Shown here: positions 26,183 through 35,134 of the stretch, in pieces
Numbering within the stretch: the stretch's first letter is position 1
Layout of the letters: each line of letters starts with the position of its first letter
NCBI RefSeq assembly: GCF_038066595.1
Contig: NZ_JBBUTH010000003.1
Coordinates: 586,013 to 650,012, forward strand
Direction: 5' to 3'
Source of the DNA: Pseudaquabacterium inlustre
Lineage (GTDB): Bacteria; Pseudomonadota; Gammaproteobacteria; Burkholderiales; Burkholderiaceae_C
Length of the DNA stretch: 64,000 bases
Position numbers and translations under genes: made by a program
The notes under the pieces: generated by a model
Database searches by the model: none
What the model saw: the letters and a program-made list of their open reading frames with translations, nothing else
What the model was told of the DNA's origin: nothing

Positions 26183-28663
26183 CTACCTGGTCGAGCTGGC
26201 CTTGTGCCGCGCCAGCAGCAGCGCGTTGCTGACCACGCTGACCGAGGACAACGCCATCGCGCCGCCAGCCACCACCGGGCTGAGCAGACCGAGTGCGGCC
26301 AGCGGGATGCCCACCACGTTGTAGGCAAAGGCCCAGAACAGGTTCTGGCGGATGCGCCGGCTGATGGCGCGTGACAGGTCCAGCGCCTGCACCACCAGCA
26401 GCGGGTCGCCGCGCAGCAGGGTCAGGCCGGCGGTCTGCATGGCCACGTCGGTGCCACCGCCGTCGGCATGGGTCATGGCCAGGCCGATGTCGGCCGCGGC
26501 CAGCGCCGGTGCATCGTTGACGCCGTCACCCACCATGGCCACGCGCTGGCCCGGCGCCAGGCCCTCGCGCAGCGTGGCCACCACGCGCGCCTTGTCGGCC
26601 GGCAGCACCTCGGCATGCAGTTCGGTGATGCCCAGCTGCGTGGCCAGCGCCTGGGCGGCGCCGCGGTTGTCGCCGCTGACCAGCACCACGCGCACGCCGG
26701 CGGCACGCAGCGCCGCCACCGCGGCGGCCGCACCCGGCTTGGGCGTGTCGCCGAAGGCCAGCAGGCCCAGGGCACGGGCCGGGCCGGTTGTGGCGAGGGT
26801 GGTTGCCACCGTGTCGGCCGCCGGGCCCAGATCGGCCAGCCACGACACGCTGCGCCCTTCGGCGGCCCAGGCCGCCGCCTGCGCCGCCAGCGCGGCATCG
26901 GCCACGCCCAGCTCGGCCATCCACACGCCGCTGCCCAGCGCCAGGCGCCGGCCCGCCACCTGGCCTTCGATGCCGCGGCCGGCCACGGCGCGCAGGCCGC
27001 TGGCGGCCGGGGCGGCGAGTCGCCGTTCGGCGGCCGCCTGCAGCACCGCGCGCGCCAGCGGATGCTCGCTGCCGGCTTGCAGCGCGGCGGCCTGGGCCAG
27101 CAGGGTGTCGTTGGCCTCGTGTGCAGCGTCGGCCGCCCGATGGGCCACCAGCACCGGCTTGCCCTCGGTCAGCGTGCCGGTCTTGTCGAAGGCCACCACG
27201 GCCACCTGGCGCATCAGCTCCAGCGCCTGGGCGTCGCGCACCAGGATGCCGCGGCGGGCGGCCAGGCCGGTGCCCACCATCAGCGTGGCCGGCGTGGCCA
27301 GGCCCAGCGCGCAGGGGCAGGCGATGACCAGCACCGACACGGCGTGGATCAGCGCCTCGGCCCAGTCGCCCCGCAGCAGACCCCAGCCCAGCAGCGTGAC
27401 CAATGCCACGCCGCCGACCGCCGGCACGAAGACCTCGGCCACGCGGTCCACGGTCTGCTGGATCGGCGCCTTCTTCGCCTGCGCCGTCTCCACCAGCGCG
27501 ACGATGCGCGACAGCATGCTGGCGCCACCCACCGCGGTGGTGCGCACCGCCAGCAGGCCCTCGCCGTTGATGGCGCCGCCGGTCACGCGGTCGCCCGGCG
27601 CCTTGGCCACCGGCAGGCTCTCGCCGGTGAGCAGCGATTCGTCGACATGGCTGCGGCCTTCGAGCACCAGGCCGTCGGTGGGCAGGCGCTCGCCGGGGCG
27701 CACCAGCACCACGTCGCCCGGCTGCACCTCGGCCAGCGGCACGCGCTGCTCGGCGCCTTGGGCGTCGCGGCGCGTGGCGGTGTCGGGGCGCAGCGCGCGC
27801 AGCGCGTTCAGCGCGTCCAGCGTGCGGTGCTTGGCGCGCGCCTCCAGCCACTTGCCGAACAGCACTAGCGTGATGACCACCGCCGCGCTCTCGAAGTACA
27901 GGTGCGGCATGCCCTCGGGCTCGCGCCACCACAGCGCCAGGCTCAGGCCGTAGGCCGCGGCGGTGCCGGTGGCCACCAGCAGGTCCATGTTGCCGGCGCC
28001 GGCGCGCAGCGCCTTCCAGCCGGCCACGAAGAAGCGCGCGCCGAAGCCGAACACCACCGGCGTGGCCAGCAGCCATTGCCACAGCGCCGGCAGCATCCAG
28101 TGCCGGCCGGCCAGGTCGCCCAGCATCGGCAGCACCAGCGGGGCACTCAGCAGCGCGGCGGCTGCCACGTGCCAGCCGCGCAGCTCGCCGCGGCGCGGGC
28201 CGGTGGCCCCGGCGTCGCCCTCGGACAGCAGCGTGGCCTCGTAGCCGGCGCGGGTGATGGCCTCGCGCAGCGCCACATCGCCGGCGCTGCCGGCCAGGCG
28301 CCGCACGCGCACGCCGCCGGTGGCCAGGTTGACGCTGGCCTCCAGCACGCCGGGTACGCGCTTCACCGCCTTCTCGACCCGGCCCACGCAGCTGGCGCAG
28401 GTCATGCCGTCCACGCGCAGGTCGCGCGTCTCCTCGGGGATGGCATAGCCGGCCTTGGCCACCGCGGCCTGGGCGGCCTGCACGGCCTGGGCGGTGGCCG
28501 CCGGGCTGCTGGCGTCGAGCGCCAGGCTGGCCTGCTCGGTGGCCAGGTTGACATGCGCCTCGCGCACGCCCGGCACGCGGGCCAGGGCCTTCTCGACCCG
28601 CGCCACGCAGCTGGCGCAGGTCATGCCGTCGATGGGCAGGGTGAGGGTGCAGGTGTCGTCCAT
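26183..28663 (-). CDS. copA: Copper-exporting P1B-type ATPase
   Basis: This encodes 826 residues. Two N-terminal heavy-metal domains carry GMTCASC (C16/C19 and C89/C92). Eight membrane segments follow, with the metal-channel motif CPC at residues 449-451 (VIACPCALGLATP). The phosphorylated Asp is D493 in FDKTGTLTEGKP, and the hinge motif is GDGVNDAPAL. This is the Cu(I)-exporting CopA family at the inner membrane. It diverges from a small copper chaperone gene across an operator typical of MerR-family copper sensors. The -10 element of that promoter lies so close to ATG 28663 that the mRNA may have almost no leader. Confidence 0.95.
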   Translation of the reverse strand: MDDTCTLTLPIDGMTCASCVARVEKALARVPGVREAHVNLATEQASLALDASSPAATAQAVQAAQAAVAKAGYAIPEETRDLRVDGMTCASCVGRVEKAVKRVPGVLEASVNLATGGVRVRRLAGSAGDVALREAITRAGYEATLLSEGDAGATGPRRGELRGWHVAAAALLSAPLVLPMLGDLAGRHWMLPALWQWLLATPVVFGFGARFFVAGWKALRAGAGNMDLLVATGTAAAYGLSLALWWREPEGMPHLYFESAAVVITLVLFGKWLEARAKHRTLDALNALRALRPDTATRRDAQGAEQRVPLAEVQPGDVVLVRPGERLPTDGLVLEGRSHVDESLLTGESLPVAKAPGDRVTGGAINGEGLLAVRTTAVGGASMLSRIVALVETAQAKKAPIQQTVDRVAEVFVPAVGGVALVTLLGWGLLRGDWAEALIHAVSVLVIACPCALGLATPATLMVGTGLAARRGILVRDAQALELMRQVAVVAFDKTGTLTEGKPVLVAHRAADAAHEANDTLLAQAAALQAGSEHPLARAVLQAAAERRLAAPAASGLRAVAGRGIEGQVAGRRLALGSGVWMAELGVADAALAAQAAAWAAEGRSVSWLADLGPAADTVATTLATTGPARALGLLAFGDTPKPGAAAAVAALRAAGVRVVLVSGDNRGAAQALATQLGITELHAEVLPADKARVVATLREGLAPGQRVAMVGDGVNDAPALAAADIGLAMTHADGGGTDVAMQTAGLTLLRGDPLLVVQALDLSRAISRRIRQNLFWAFAYNVVGIPLAALGLLSPVVAGGAMALSSVSVVSNALLLARHKASSTR

Positions 28664-28669
28664 GCCGGG

Positions 28670-28704
28670 ATGCTAGACCTTGCCACGATGTCAAGGTCTA
28701 GACT
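28670..28704. promoter_or_regulatory. Shared CueR-like operator and divergent promoters
   Basis: CTAGACCTTG (28673-28682) and CAAGGTCTAG (28692-28701) form a perfect 10-base inverted repeat with a 9-base spacer (CCACGATGT). ACCTTG...CAAGGT is the typical core of CueR/HmrR copper operators. On each strand CTAGAC stands 20 bases from a -10-like hexamer: TAGACT at 28699-28704 toward the chaperone, and TAGCAT (complement of 28670-28675) toward copA. Overlong 19-20 base spacing is the hallmark of MerR-type promoters, which the activator untwists. No MerR-family gene is visible in this window. Confidence 0.88.
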
Positions 28705-28749
28705 CGGGCGCATCGCCTGTTGTTCACCGTTCACCGGGAGCCCTTGTCC

Positions 28750-28941
28750 ATGATCGACCTCACCCTGCCCACCATGACCTGCGGCCATTGCGTGCGCACC
28801 GTCACCGAGACGGTGCAGCGCGTCGATGCCGAGGCCCGGCTGCAGATCGACCTGCCCACGCACCGCGTGCAGATCGAGTCGCCCAAGCCGGCCGCCGAGT
28901 TCGTGGCCGCGCTGACCGAAGAGGGCTACGCGCCGGCCTGA
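28750..28941 (+). CDS. copZ: Copper chaperone, single heavy-metal domain
   Basis: This encodes 63 residues, one ferredoxin-like heavy-metal-associated domain with the metal site MTCGHC (C11 and C14). It starts at ATG 28750 with a GGGAG ribosome site about 10 bases upstream. It would deliver Cu(I) to the CopA ATPase, whose gene diverges across a shared operator. The length and the CGHC variant are typical of small CopZ/Atx1-like chaperones. Confidence 0.9.
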   Translation: MIDLTLPTMTCGHCVRTVTETVQRVDAEARLQIDLPTHRVQIESPKPAAEFVAALTEEGYAPA

Positions 28942-29071
28942 TCCCCTGCGCCCGGCACCGCGCGCTGGCCTTGCCTACACTGCGCGCCGGCCGAACGCCT
29001 TCCACACGCGGCCATCCGCCCGCCCGCCGCCACGAGCTGCGGGCCCGCTTCCACTCGACCAGGGTCTGTCC

Positions 29072-30679
29072 ATGAAATCTCGTCCGTTGTCTTCGATGCT
29101 GCTGGCCACCGCGGTGGTGATGGCCGGTGCCGGCCTGTCGCCCGCCCAGGCGCAAACCCTGCGCTGGGCCAGCCAGGGCGATCCGATGACCATGGACCCG
29201 CACTCGCAGAACGAGGGTCTGACCAACAGCGTCAACCAGCAGGTCTACGAGCGCCTGGTCACGCGTGACCGCAAGCTGGGCCTGGTGCCGGGCCTGGCGG
29301 TGTCGTGGAGCCAGCCCTCGCCGCTGGTGTGGCGCTTCAAGCTGCGGCCCAACGTGAAGTTCCACGATGGCACGCCGTTCACCGCCGACGACGTGGTGTT
29401 CTCGATGCAGCGGGCCAAGGAGCCCACCTCGCAGATCAGCACCTATGCGTCGGCGCTGGGCGAGGCGGTGAAGATCGACCCGCTGACGGTGGAGTTCCGG
29501 CTGAAGACCGTGAACCCGGTGTTCCTGGAGCACCTGGACACCATCTTCATCATGAGCAAGGCGTGGTGCGAGACCAACCGCAGCGTCAAGCCGCTGGACT
29601 ACAAGAACCGCGAGGAAACCTTCGCGTCCACGCACGCCAACGGCACCGGGCCGTTCATGCTGGTCAGCCGCGCGCCCGGCATCAAGACCGTGCACAAGCG
29701 CAACCCGGCGTGGTGGGGCTGGGGCACCATGGCCGAGGGCAATGTGCAGGAGGTGGTCTACACCCCGATCGCCAACGACGCCACCCGCCTGGCGGCGCTG
29801 ATCTCGGGCGAGCTCGATTTCGTGCAGGACCCGGCGCCGCGTGACGTGGCCCGCCTGCGCAACGTGCCGGGCGTGAAGGTGGTCGACGGCCCCGAGAACC
29901 GCGTGGTGTTCTTCGGCATGGACCAGGCGCGCGACAAGCTGCTGCATGCCAATGTGCCCGGCGACCGCAACCCGTTCAAGGACCAGCGAGTGCGCCGCGC
30001 GCTGTACCAGGCCATCGACATCGAGGCCTTGCGCAGCAAGCTGATGAACGGCCAGTCGCTGCCCACCGGTGCGATGACGCCGTCCAGCATCGCCTCGTTC
30101 AACGACCCCGCGCTGGAAAGCCGCTACCCCTTCGACCTGGCCGGCGCGCGCAAGCTGATGGCCGACGCCGGCTTTGGCGACGGCTTCGAGGTGACGCTGG
30201 ACTGCCCCAACAACCGCTACATCAACGACGAGGAGATCTGCCTCGCGGTGGCGGCGATGTGGGCGCAGCTGAAGGTCAAGGTCAAGGTCAACGCGATGCC
30301 GCGCTCGCTGTACTTCCCCAAGGTGGAGAAGATGGACGTCAGCCTGTACATGTACGGCTGGGGCGGCGCCATCACCGATGCCGAGACCACGATGACGCCG
30401 CTGATGCGCATGCGCAGCGACAAGGGCGTGGGCCTGTACAACTTCGGCAACGTGCGCAACGAGAAGGTCGACACGCTGGCCGGCCAGAGCAGCGTGGAGC
30501 CCGATCCGAAGAAGCGCGAGCAGCTGATCAAGGCCGCGCTGCTGGAGTGGAAGGAACAGTTCCACACGCTGCCGCTGCACCGCCAGATGATCCCGTGGGC
30601 GATGCGCAGCAACGTCGACGCGGTGCACCGCGCCGACAACTACGTCACCGTCGAGTGGATGACCGTGCGCGCCAAGTGA
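29072..30679 (+). CDS. ABC transporter solute-binding protein (family 5)
   Basis: This encodes 535 residues with a Sec signal peptide (residues 1-27, ending SPAQAQ). The fold is the SBP_bac_5 (DppA/OppA-like) family: TLRWASQGDPMTMDPHSQNE at the mature start, then VWRFKLRPNVKFHDGTPFTA and DDVVFSMQRA. It would bind peptides, dipeptides, glutathione or a similar ligand in the periplasm. No permease or ATPase gene is next to it, so it must share a transporter encoded elsewhere. A hypothetical DUF1841 gene follows convergently within 40 bases. Confidence 0.9.
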   Translation: MKSRPLSSMLLATAVVMAGAGLSPAQAQTLRWASQGDPMTMDPHSQNEGLTNSVNQQVYERLVTRDRKLGLVPGLAVSWSQPSPLVWRFKLRPNVKFHDGTPFTADDVVFSMQRAKEPTSQISTYASALGEAVKIDPLTVEFRLKTVNPVFLEHLDTIFIMSKAWCETNRSVKPLDYKNREETFASTHANGTGPFMLVSRAPGIKTVHKRNPAWWGWGTMAEGNVQEVVYTPIANDATRLAALISGELDFVQDPAPRDVARLRNVPGVKVVDGPENRVVFFGMDQARDKLLHANVPGDRNPFKDQRVRRALYQAIDIEALRSKLMNGQSLPTGAMTPSSIASFNDPALESRYPFDLAGARKLMADAGFGDGFEVTLDCPNNRYINDEEICLAVAAMWAQLKVKVKVNAMPRSLYFPKVEKMDVSLYMYGWGGAITDAETTMTPLMRMRSDKGVGLYNFGNVRNEKVDTLAGQSSVEPDPKKREQLIKAALLEWKEQFHTLPLHRQMIPWAMRSNVDAVHRADNYVTVEWMTVRAK

Positions 30680-30716
30680 CGGCGCGGGCCCGCCGGCCGG
30701 TGCCGGCGTGCCAGTT

Positions 30717-31148
30717 TCAGCGGGTGGCCCGCCGCCGCACGGCGTCCAGGTAGGCGTGGCCGTCGGGCGGGCGGCCGCTGCGCTGGCTTTCCCAGATCAT
30801 CGTGCCCAGGCACTCCATGGCCTCGTGGTGGGCCTCATGCAGCGCATTGCGGCGCGCGGCCAGCAGTTCCACCGCCTGGCGGATGCCGCTGGGCTGGTCG
30901 ATGCTGCACTGCTCGCTGATGCTCAGGTGCATGGCCAGGTGCAGGAACGGGTTGGTGCGGCCGCCCTCCACCGGGTACTCGGCGGCCAGCGCGGCGTCCA
31001 GGTCGGCCAGGTCGCCGTGGTATTCGGGATGCTCGGCTATCCAGCCGCCGGCCAGGGTTTCCATCGGCGTCAGCGGCGTGCCGTCGCGCTGCTTGCGGTA
31101 GGTCTCGCAGAAGAATCGGCGGACGTCGTGCTGGGAGGGCTGGAACAT
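30717..31148 (-). CDS. DUF1841 family protein
   Basis: This encodes 143 residues; ATG 31148 opens MFQPSQHDVRRFFCETYRKQ, the conserved start of the DUF1841 family, followed by PLTPMETLAGGWIAEHPEYH and NPFLHLAMHLSISEQ. Members are small cytoplasmic proteins of unknown function, common in Betaproteobacteria and Gammaproteobacteria. It is divergent from the TauE-type exporter with only about 45 bases between the starts. Confidence 0.88.
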   Translation of the reverse strand: MFQPSQHDVRRFFCETYRKQRDGTPLTPMETLAGGWIAEHPEYHGDLADLDAALAAEYPVEGGRTNPFLHLAMHLSISEQCSIDQPSGIRQAVELLAARRNALHEAHHEAMECLGTMIWESQRSGRPPDGHAYLDAVRRRATR

Positions 31149-31193
31149 CCCACAATTGTCGCGTCCCTGGCCGAGTTCTGCTGACCCCTCCCT

Positions 31194-31946
31194 GTGTTGC
31201 CTGTCATCACCGATCCCGCGTTCTACGCGGTGGCCGTGCCCGCGGTGCTGCTGATGGGCATCAGCAAGAGCGGCTTCGGCGCCGGCTTCGGCGCGCTGGC
31301 CGTGCCGCTGATGGCGCTGGCCGTGCCGGTGCCGCAGGCCGCGGCCATCATGCTGCCGCTGCTGGCCATCGCCGATGTGCTGGGCCTGAAGGCCCTGGCC
31401 CGCGAGGCCGACCGCGCGCTGCTCAAACTGCTGCTGCCGGCCGGGCTGACCGGCATCGTGATCGGCTGGCTGCTGTTCGGCGTGCTGCCGGCCAAGGCGG
31501 TGGCCGGCCTCGTGGGCGCCATCACGCTGGTGTTCCTGGCCATCCGCACGGTGTTTCCGCCCAAGGCCGATGCGCCGCCGCCGGCCCGGGCCGCTGGTTT
31601 CTTCTTCGCCACGGTGTCGGGCTTCACCAGCTTCGTGGCCCATGCCGGCGGGCCGCCGATGGGCTTCTACATGCTGCCGCTGAAGCTGCCGCCCGTGCGC
31701 TTCACCGCCACGCTGGCGGTGTTCTTCGCCGCGGTCAACGCCGCCAAGTGGCTGCCCTACGGCCTGCTGGGCCTGATCGACCTGACCAACATGGGCACGG
31801 CCCTGGTGCTGGCGCCGGTGACGCCGCTGGGCGTGTGGGTGGGCGTGCGCATCGTGCGCGTGATCCCGCAGGCGCTGTTCTACCGGATGTTCTCGGTGGG
31901 CATGCTGCTCACCGGCATCAAGCTGGTCTATGACGCGCTGAAGTGA
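31194..31946 (+). CDS. TauE/SafE family sulfite or sulfonate exporter
   Basis: This encodes 250 residues from GTG 31194 (TTG 31197 is an alternative). Eight hydrophobic segments are predicted. The two half repeats show the family glycine-rich elements GISKSGFGAGFGALAVPLMA and VSGFTSFVAHAGGPPMGFYM. Members export sulfite, sulfoacetate or related anions across the inner membrane; the substrate cannot be fixed here. Confidence 0.87.
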   Translation: MLPVITDPAFYAVAVPAVLLMGISKSGFGAGFGALAVPLMALAVPVPQAAAIMLPLLAIADVLGLKALAREADRALLKLLLPAGLTGIVIGWLLFGVLPAKAVAGLVGAITLVFLAIRTVFPPKADAPPPARAAGFFFATVSGFTSFVAHAGGPPMGFYMLPLKLPPVRFTATLAVFFAAVNAAKWLPYGLLGLIDLTNMGTALVLAPVTPLGVWVGVRIVRVIPQALFYRMFSVGMLLTGIKLVYDALK

Positions 31947-31959
31947 GCTTCAGTGCGGA

Positions 31960-33810
31960 TCAGTGCGGCGGCTCGTCGCCGCCATGCCAGCCGCGGCGGT
32001 TGCGTGCGGCGGCCTGTTCGGCGCGCTCCTGCGCCCACATGGTCTCCAGTTGCTGGCGGCCCTGCTTGGCCACCGCGATCAGCTGCTGCTCGTCGCCCAC
32101 ATGGGCGCGCATCTGCTCGATCAGCTCCACCGTGTGGCGCCGAAAGCGCAGCGCCTGGTTGCGTGCGGCATGCGGCTGCCAGCCCAGGCGTTCGAGCACA
32201 TGGCGGCCGCTCATCAGCGAGGCGTCCAGCGTCTCGCGCTCGATCAGCTCGATGCCCAGCGCACGCAGCTTCAGGTAGTGCGTGACATTGCGCGCCCGCG
32301 CCACCACGGTGAGTTGCGGGAAGTGCTCGCGCACCAGCTCGGCCACGGCCACGCTCTGCTCGATGTCGTCGATGGCCAGCACGAAGACCTGGGCCTCGCC
32401 CGCGCCGGCCATGCGCAGCAGGTCCAGCCGGCTGGCGTCGCCATAGAACACCTGCCAGCCGAAGCGGCGCACGGCCTCCACCTGCTCGGCGTCGTGCTCC
32501 AGCACGGTGGCGCTCAGGCCGCTGGCATTCAGCAGCCGGCCCACCACCTGGCCGAAGCGGCCGAAGCCGGCAATGATCACCGGCGCGGCCTGCGGCTCGC
32601 TCAGGTGGGCGCTGGCATGCACCTCGGCGCGCGGCGCGCGGGTGGCCAGGCGCGGCACCCACCAGCGGTCGGCCAGCGGCAGCAGCAGCGGCGTGGTGAG
32701 CATCGAGATGGCCACCGCCGCCACCAGGAACGAGCTGGTGCCGGCATCGATCACGCCGGCCTGTTGCGCCGCCTGGAAGACCACGAAGCCGAACTCCCCG
32801 CCCTGGGCCAGCAGGATCGCGTACACCGGCCGCTCGGCCAGCGGCAACTTCGCCAGGTGGGCCAGCACCCACAGCACGCCCAGCTTCAGCACCAGGAAGC
32901 CGGCCACCACCGCGGCGATCAGCCACGGGTGCGCGGCCACCACGGCGAAGTCGATGCCCATGCCCACGGCGATGAAGAACAGGCCCAGCAGCAGGCCCTT
33001 GAAGGGCTCGAGGTCGGTCTCCAGCTCGCGCCGGTATTCGCTCTCGGCCAGCAGCACGCCGGCGAGGAAGGCGCCGAGGGCCATCGACAGCCCCACCGCC
33101 TGCATCAGCGAGGCGGTGGCCACCACCAGCAGCAGCGCGGCGGCGGTGAAGATCTCGGGCGTGTCGCTGCGGGCGATCCAGCGCAGCGCCGGGCGCAGCA
33201 GCAGCCGGCCGCCGAAGACGATGCCGGCCACCACGCCCAGCGCCTTGGCCGCGCCCCACCAGCCGCCGCCTTCGTGCGCCACGCCGGCCGGCGCGGCGGC
33301 CAGCAGCGGCACCAGGGCCAGCACCGGGATGGCCGCGATGTCCTGCAGCAGCGCCACGCTCAGCACATGCTGGCCCGACGAGGTGGCGCCCAGGTTGCGC
33401 TCGGCCAGCACGCCCAGGCCGATGGCGGTGGACGACATCGCCAGCCCCAGGCCGGCCACCAGGGCCACGCGCCAATCCACCCCGGCGGCCACGGCCACGC
33501 CCAGCATCAGCGCGGTGGAGCCCAGCAGCTGGAAGCTGCCGCCACCGAAGATCGGCCGGCGCAGCGACCACAGCCGGCGCGGTTCCAGTTCCAGCCCCAC
33601 CAGGAACAGCATCAGCACCACGCCGAACTCGGCCACGTGCAGGATGGTGCCGGGCTCGGTGACCAGGCGCAGGCCCCAGGGCCCGATGGCGATGCCCGCG
33701 GCCAGGTAGCCGACGATGGCGCCCAGGCCCAGCACCCGCGCAATCGGCACGGCCAGCACCGCCGCGCCTAGGTAGACCAGGCTGCTGCTCAGCCAGTTGC
33801 CGTGCTCCAT
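31960..33810 (-). CDS. kefC: KefB/KefC-type cation:proton antiporter
   Basis: This encodes 616 residues; ATG 33810 (MEHGNWLSSSLVYLG) is 2 bases after the upstream oxidoreductase stop. About 12 membrane segments of the CPA2 family occupy residues 8-385, including the GLGLAMSSTAIGLGVLAERN and LAQGGEFGFVVFQ elements. A RCK/TrkA-N nucleotide-binding domain starts near residue 408 (VIIAGFGRFGQVVGRLL). It would exchange K+ for H+, normally gated by glutathione adducts and the KefF-like partner encoded upstream. The last 40 residues are charged and hydrophilic. Confidence 0.9.
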   Translation of the reverse strand: MEHGNWLSSSLVYLGAAVLAVPIARVLGLGAIVGYLAAGIAIGPWGLRLVTEPGTILHVAEFGVVLMLFLVGLELEPRRLWSLRRPIFGGGSFQLLGSTALMLGVAVAAGVDWRVALVAGLGLAMSSTAIGLGVLAERNLGATSSGQHVLSVALLQDIAAIPVLALVPLLAAAPAGVAHEGGGWWGAAKALGVVAGIVFGGRLLLRPALRWIARSDTPEIFTAAALLLVVATASLMQAVGLSMALGAFLAGVLLAESEYRRELETDLEPFKGLLLGLFFIAVGMGIDFAVVAAHPWLIAAVVAGFLVLKLGVLWVLAHLAKLPLAERPVYAILLAQGGEFGFVVFQAAQQAGVIDAGTSSFLVAAVAISMLTTPLLLPLADRWWVPRLATRAPRAEVHASAHLSEPQAAPVIIAGFGRFGQVVGRLLNASGLSATVLEHDAEQVEAVRRFGWQVFYGDASRLDLLRMAGAGEAQVFVLAIDDIEQSVAVAELVREHFPQLTVVARARNVTHYLKLRALGIELIERETLDASLMSGRHVLERLGWQPHAARNQALRFRRHTVELIEQMRAHVGDEQQLIAVAKQGRQQLETMWAQERAEQAAARNRRGWHGGDEPPH

Positions 33811-33812
33811 GC

Positions 33813-34436
33813 TCAGGCCTCCACCGGCCGTTCGCCGGCCGGCACCGCGCAGCCGGGGCAGGGCGGCAGGCTGGCCAGTTCGGGCCAGCCGGCGGCATCG
33901 GGCCAGCTGCGCAGGCGCTGCACGAAGCCCTGGGCAAAGCGGCCGATGGTGGCCGTGTCGGCCTGGTGCGCGCCATGCAGCACCTGGGGCGGCAGAAAGC
34001 GCAGACCGGCCAGCGCGGCGGCCTGCTCGTACGGCGGCAGGAAGGCCTCGAACGGGTAGCGGTTGTGGCCCTCGGGCCGGTACGACGCGGCGCTGCCGCC
34101 GGTGGAGCACACCAGCCACAGGTCGCGCCCGGCCAGCGCCGTGCCGCCAGGCCCGTAGGCCCAGCCGAAGGCGAACACCTCGTCCAGCCACAGCTTCATC
34201 AGCGGCGGCATGCCGTACCAGTGGATCGGGTGCAGCCACACCAGCAGCTCGGCCTGGGCCAGCGCGGCCTGCTCGGTGGCCACGTCCACCAGGTAGTCGG
34301 GGTACAGCGCATACAGCTCGCGCACGGCGATGTCGGCACCACCGGCAGCGGCCTGGCGTGTGGCGGCCAGCAGCGTGCGCGTGACGCGGGATTCCCCCAG
34401 GTGCGGGTGGGCGGCGATCACCAGAATTCGTGGCAT
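33813..34436 (-). CDS. kefF: KefF-like NAD(P)H quinone oxidoreductase
   Basis: This encodes 207 residues; ATG 34436 opens MPRILVIAAHPHLGESR, the flavodoxin-like FMN-binding start. WLHPIHWYGMPPLMKLWLDE and FAFGWAYGPGG are signatures of the MdaB/KefF/NQO family. In enteric bacteria KefF both reduces quinones and activates KefC. The 2-base gap to the antiporter gene argues for the same role here. The C-terminus carries an extra Pro/Cys segment (ASLPPCPGC). Confidence 0.88.
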   Translation of the reverse strand: MPRILVIAAHPHLGESRVTRTLLAATRQAAAGGADIAVRELYALYPDYLVDVATEQAALAQAELLVWLHPIHWYGMPPLMKLWLDEVFAFGWAYGPGGTALAGRDLWLVCSTGGSAASYRPEGHNRYPFEAFLPPYEQAAALAGLRFLPPQVLHGAHQADTATIGRFAQGFVQRLRSWPDAAGWPELASLPPCPGCAVPAGERPVEA

Positions 34437-34513
34437 CGTGGTCAGTCGGTGGGTGGCGCGAAGAGGTCGCTCTCGTAACATACCAGCAAGCAGTGCAAGG
34501 GTCTGGAGCAGGT

Positions 34514-35134
34514 ATGCCGGTGATCGCGGTCGCCAATCCCAAGGGCGGCGTGGGCAAGAGCACGCTGGCCACCAACGTGGCCGGCTGGCTGGCGCGCCAG
34601 GGCCATGCCGTGATGCTGGGCGACCTGGACCGCCAGCACAGCGCGCGCGGCTGGCTGGGCCTGCGCCCGCCGCAGCTGCCGCCCATCCGCGGCTGGGAGG
34701 TGCTGGACGGTGGCGACACCGTGCGCCTGCCCAAGGGCACCACGCACGCCGTGATCGACACGCCCGCCGGCCTGCACGGCAAGCGCCTGGACGCGGTGAT
34801 GAAGCTGGCCGACAAGCTGCTCATTCCGCTGCAGCCCAGCCCCTTCGACATGGCCGCCACCCAAGCCTTCCTGCGCACGCTGGCCGAGCACAAGCGCGCC
34901 GAGCGCCTCCAGGTGGGCCTGGTGGCCATGCGCGTGAAGGAGCACACCCACGCCACCGAGCACCTGCACGAGTGGCTCGATACCCTGCAGCGCCCGCTGC
35001 TGGCGCATCTGCGTGACACGCAGAACTATGTGCACCTGGCCGCGCGCGGCCTCACGCTGTGGGACGTGGCGCCCGGGCGTGTCGAGCGCGACCTGGCGCA
35101 ATGGCAACCCATCCTCGACTGGCTTTCCGAATGA
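34514..35134 (+). CDS. ParA-family ATPase
   Basis: This encodes 206 residues; ATG 34514 follows GGAGCAGG. The deviant Walker A is KGGVGKST at residues 10-17, with GDLDRQHSARGWLG as the A' region and AVIDTPAG as Walker B. It is shorter than chromosomal ParA and has no parB neighbour, so it is probably an orphan ParA/MinD-like positioning ATPase rather than the chromosome-partition protein. Its stop overlaps the MaoC hydratase ATG (ATGA), an odd functional pairing. Confidence 0.85.
   Translation: MPVIAVANPKGGVGKSTLATNVAGWLARQGHAVMLGDLDRQHSARGWLGLRPPQLPPIRGWEVLDGGDTVRLPKGTTHAVIDTPAGLHGKRLDAVMKLADKLLIPLQPSPFDMAATQAFLRTLAEHKRAERLQVGLVAMRVKEHTHATEHLHEWLDTLQRPLLAHLRDTQNYVHLAARGLTLWDVAPGRVERDLAQWQPILDWLSE

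Noticed and set aside
32000..35019. A single 1019-codon frame covering kefC and beyond
   Set aside because: The part upstream of 33810 is Arg/Ser-rich and overlaps kefF, which has a clear flavodoxin-like start and a 2-base gap to kefC.
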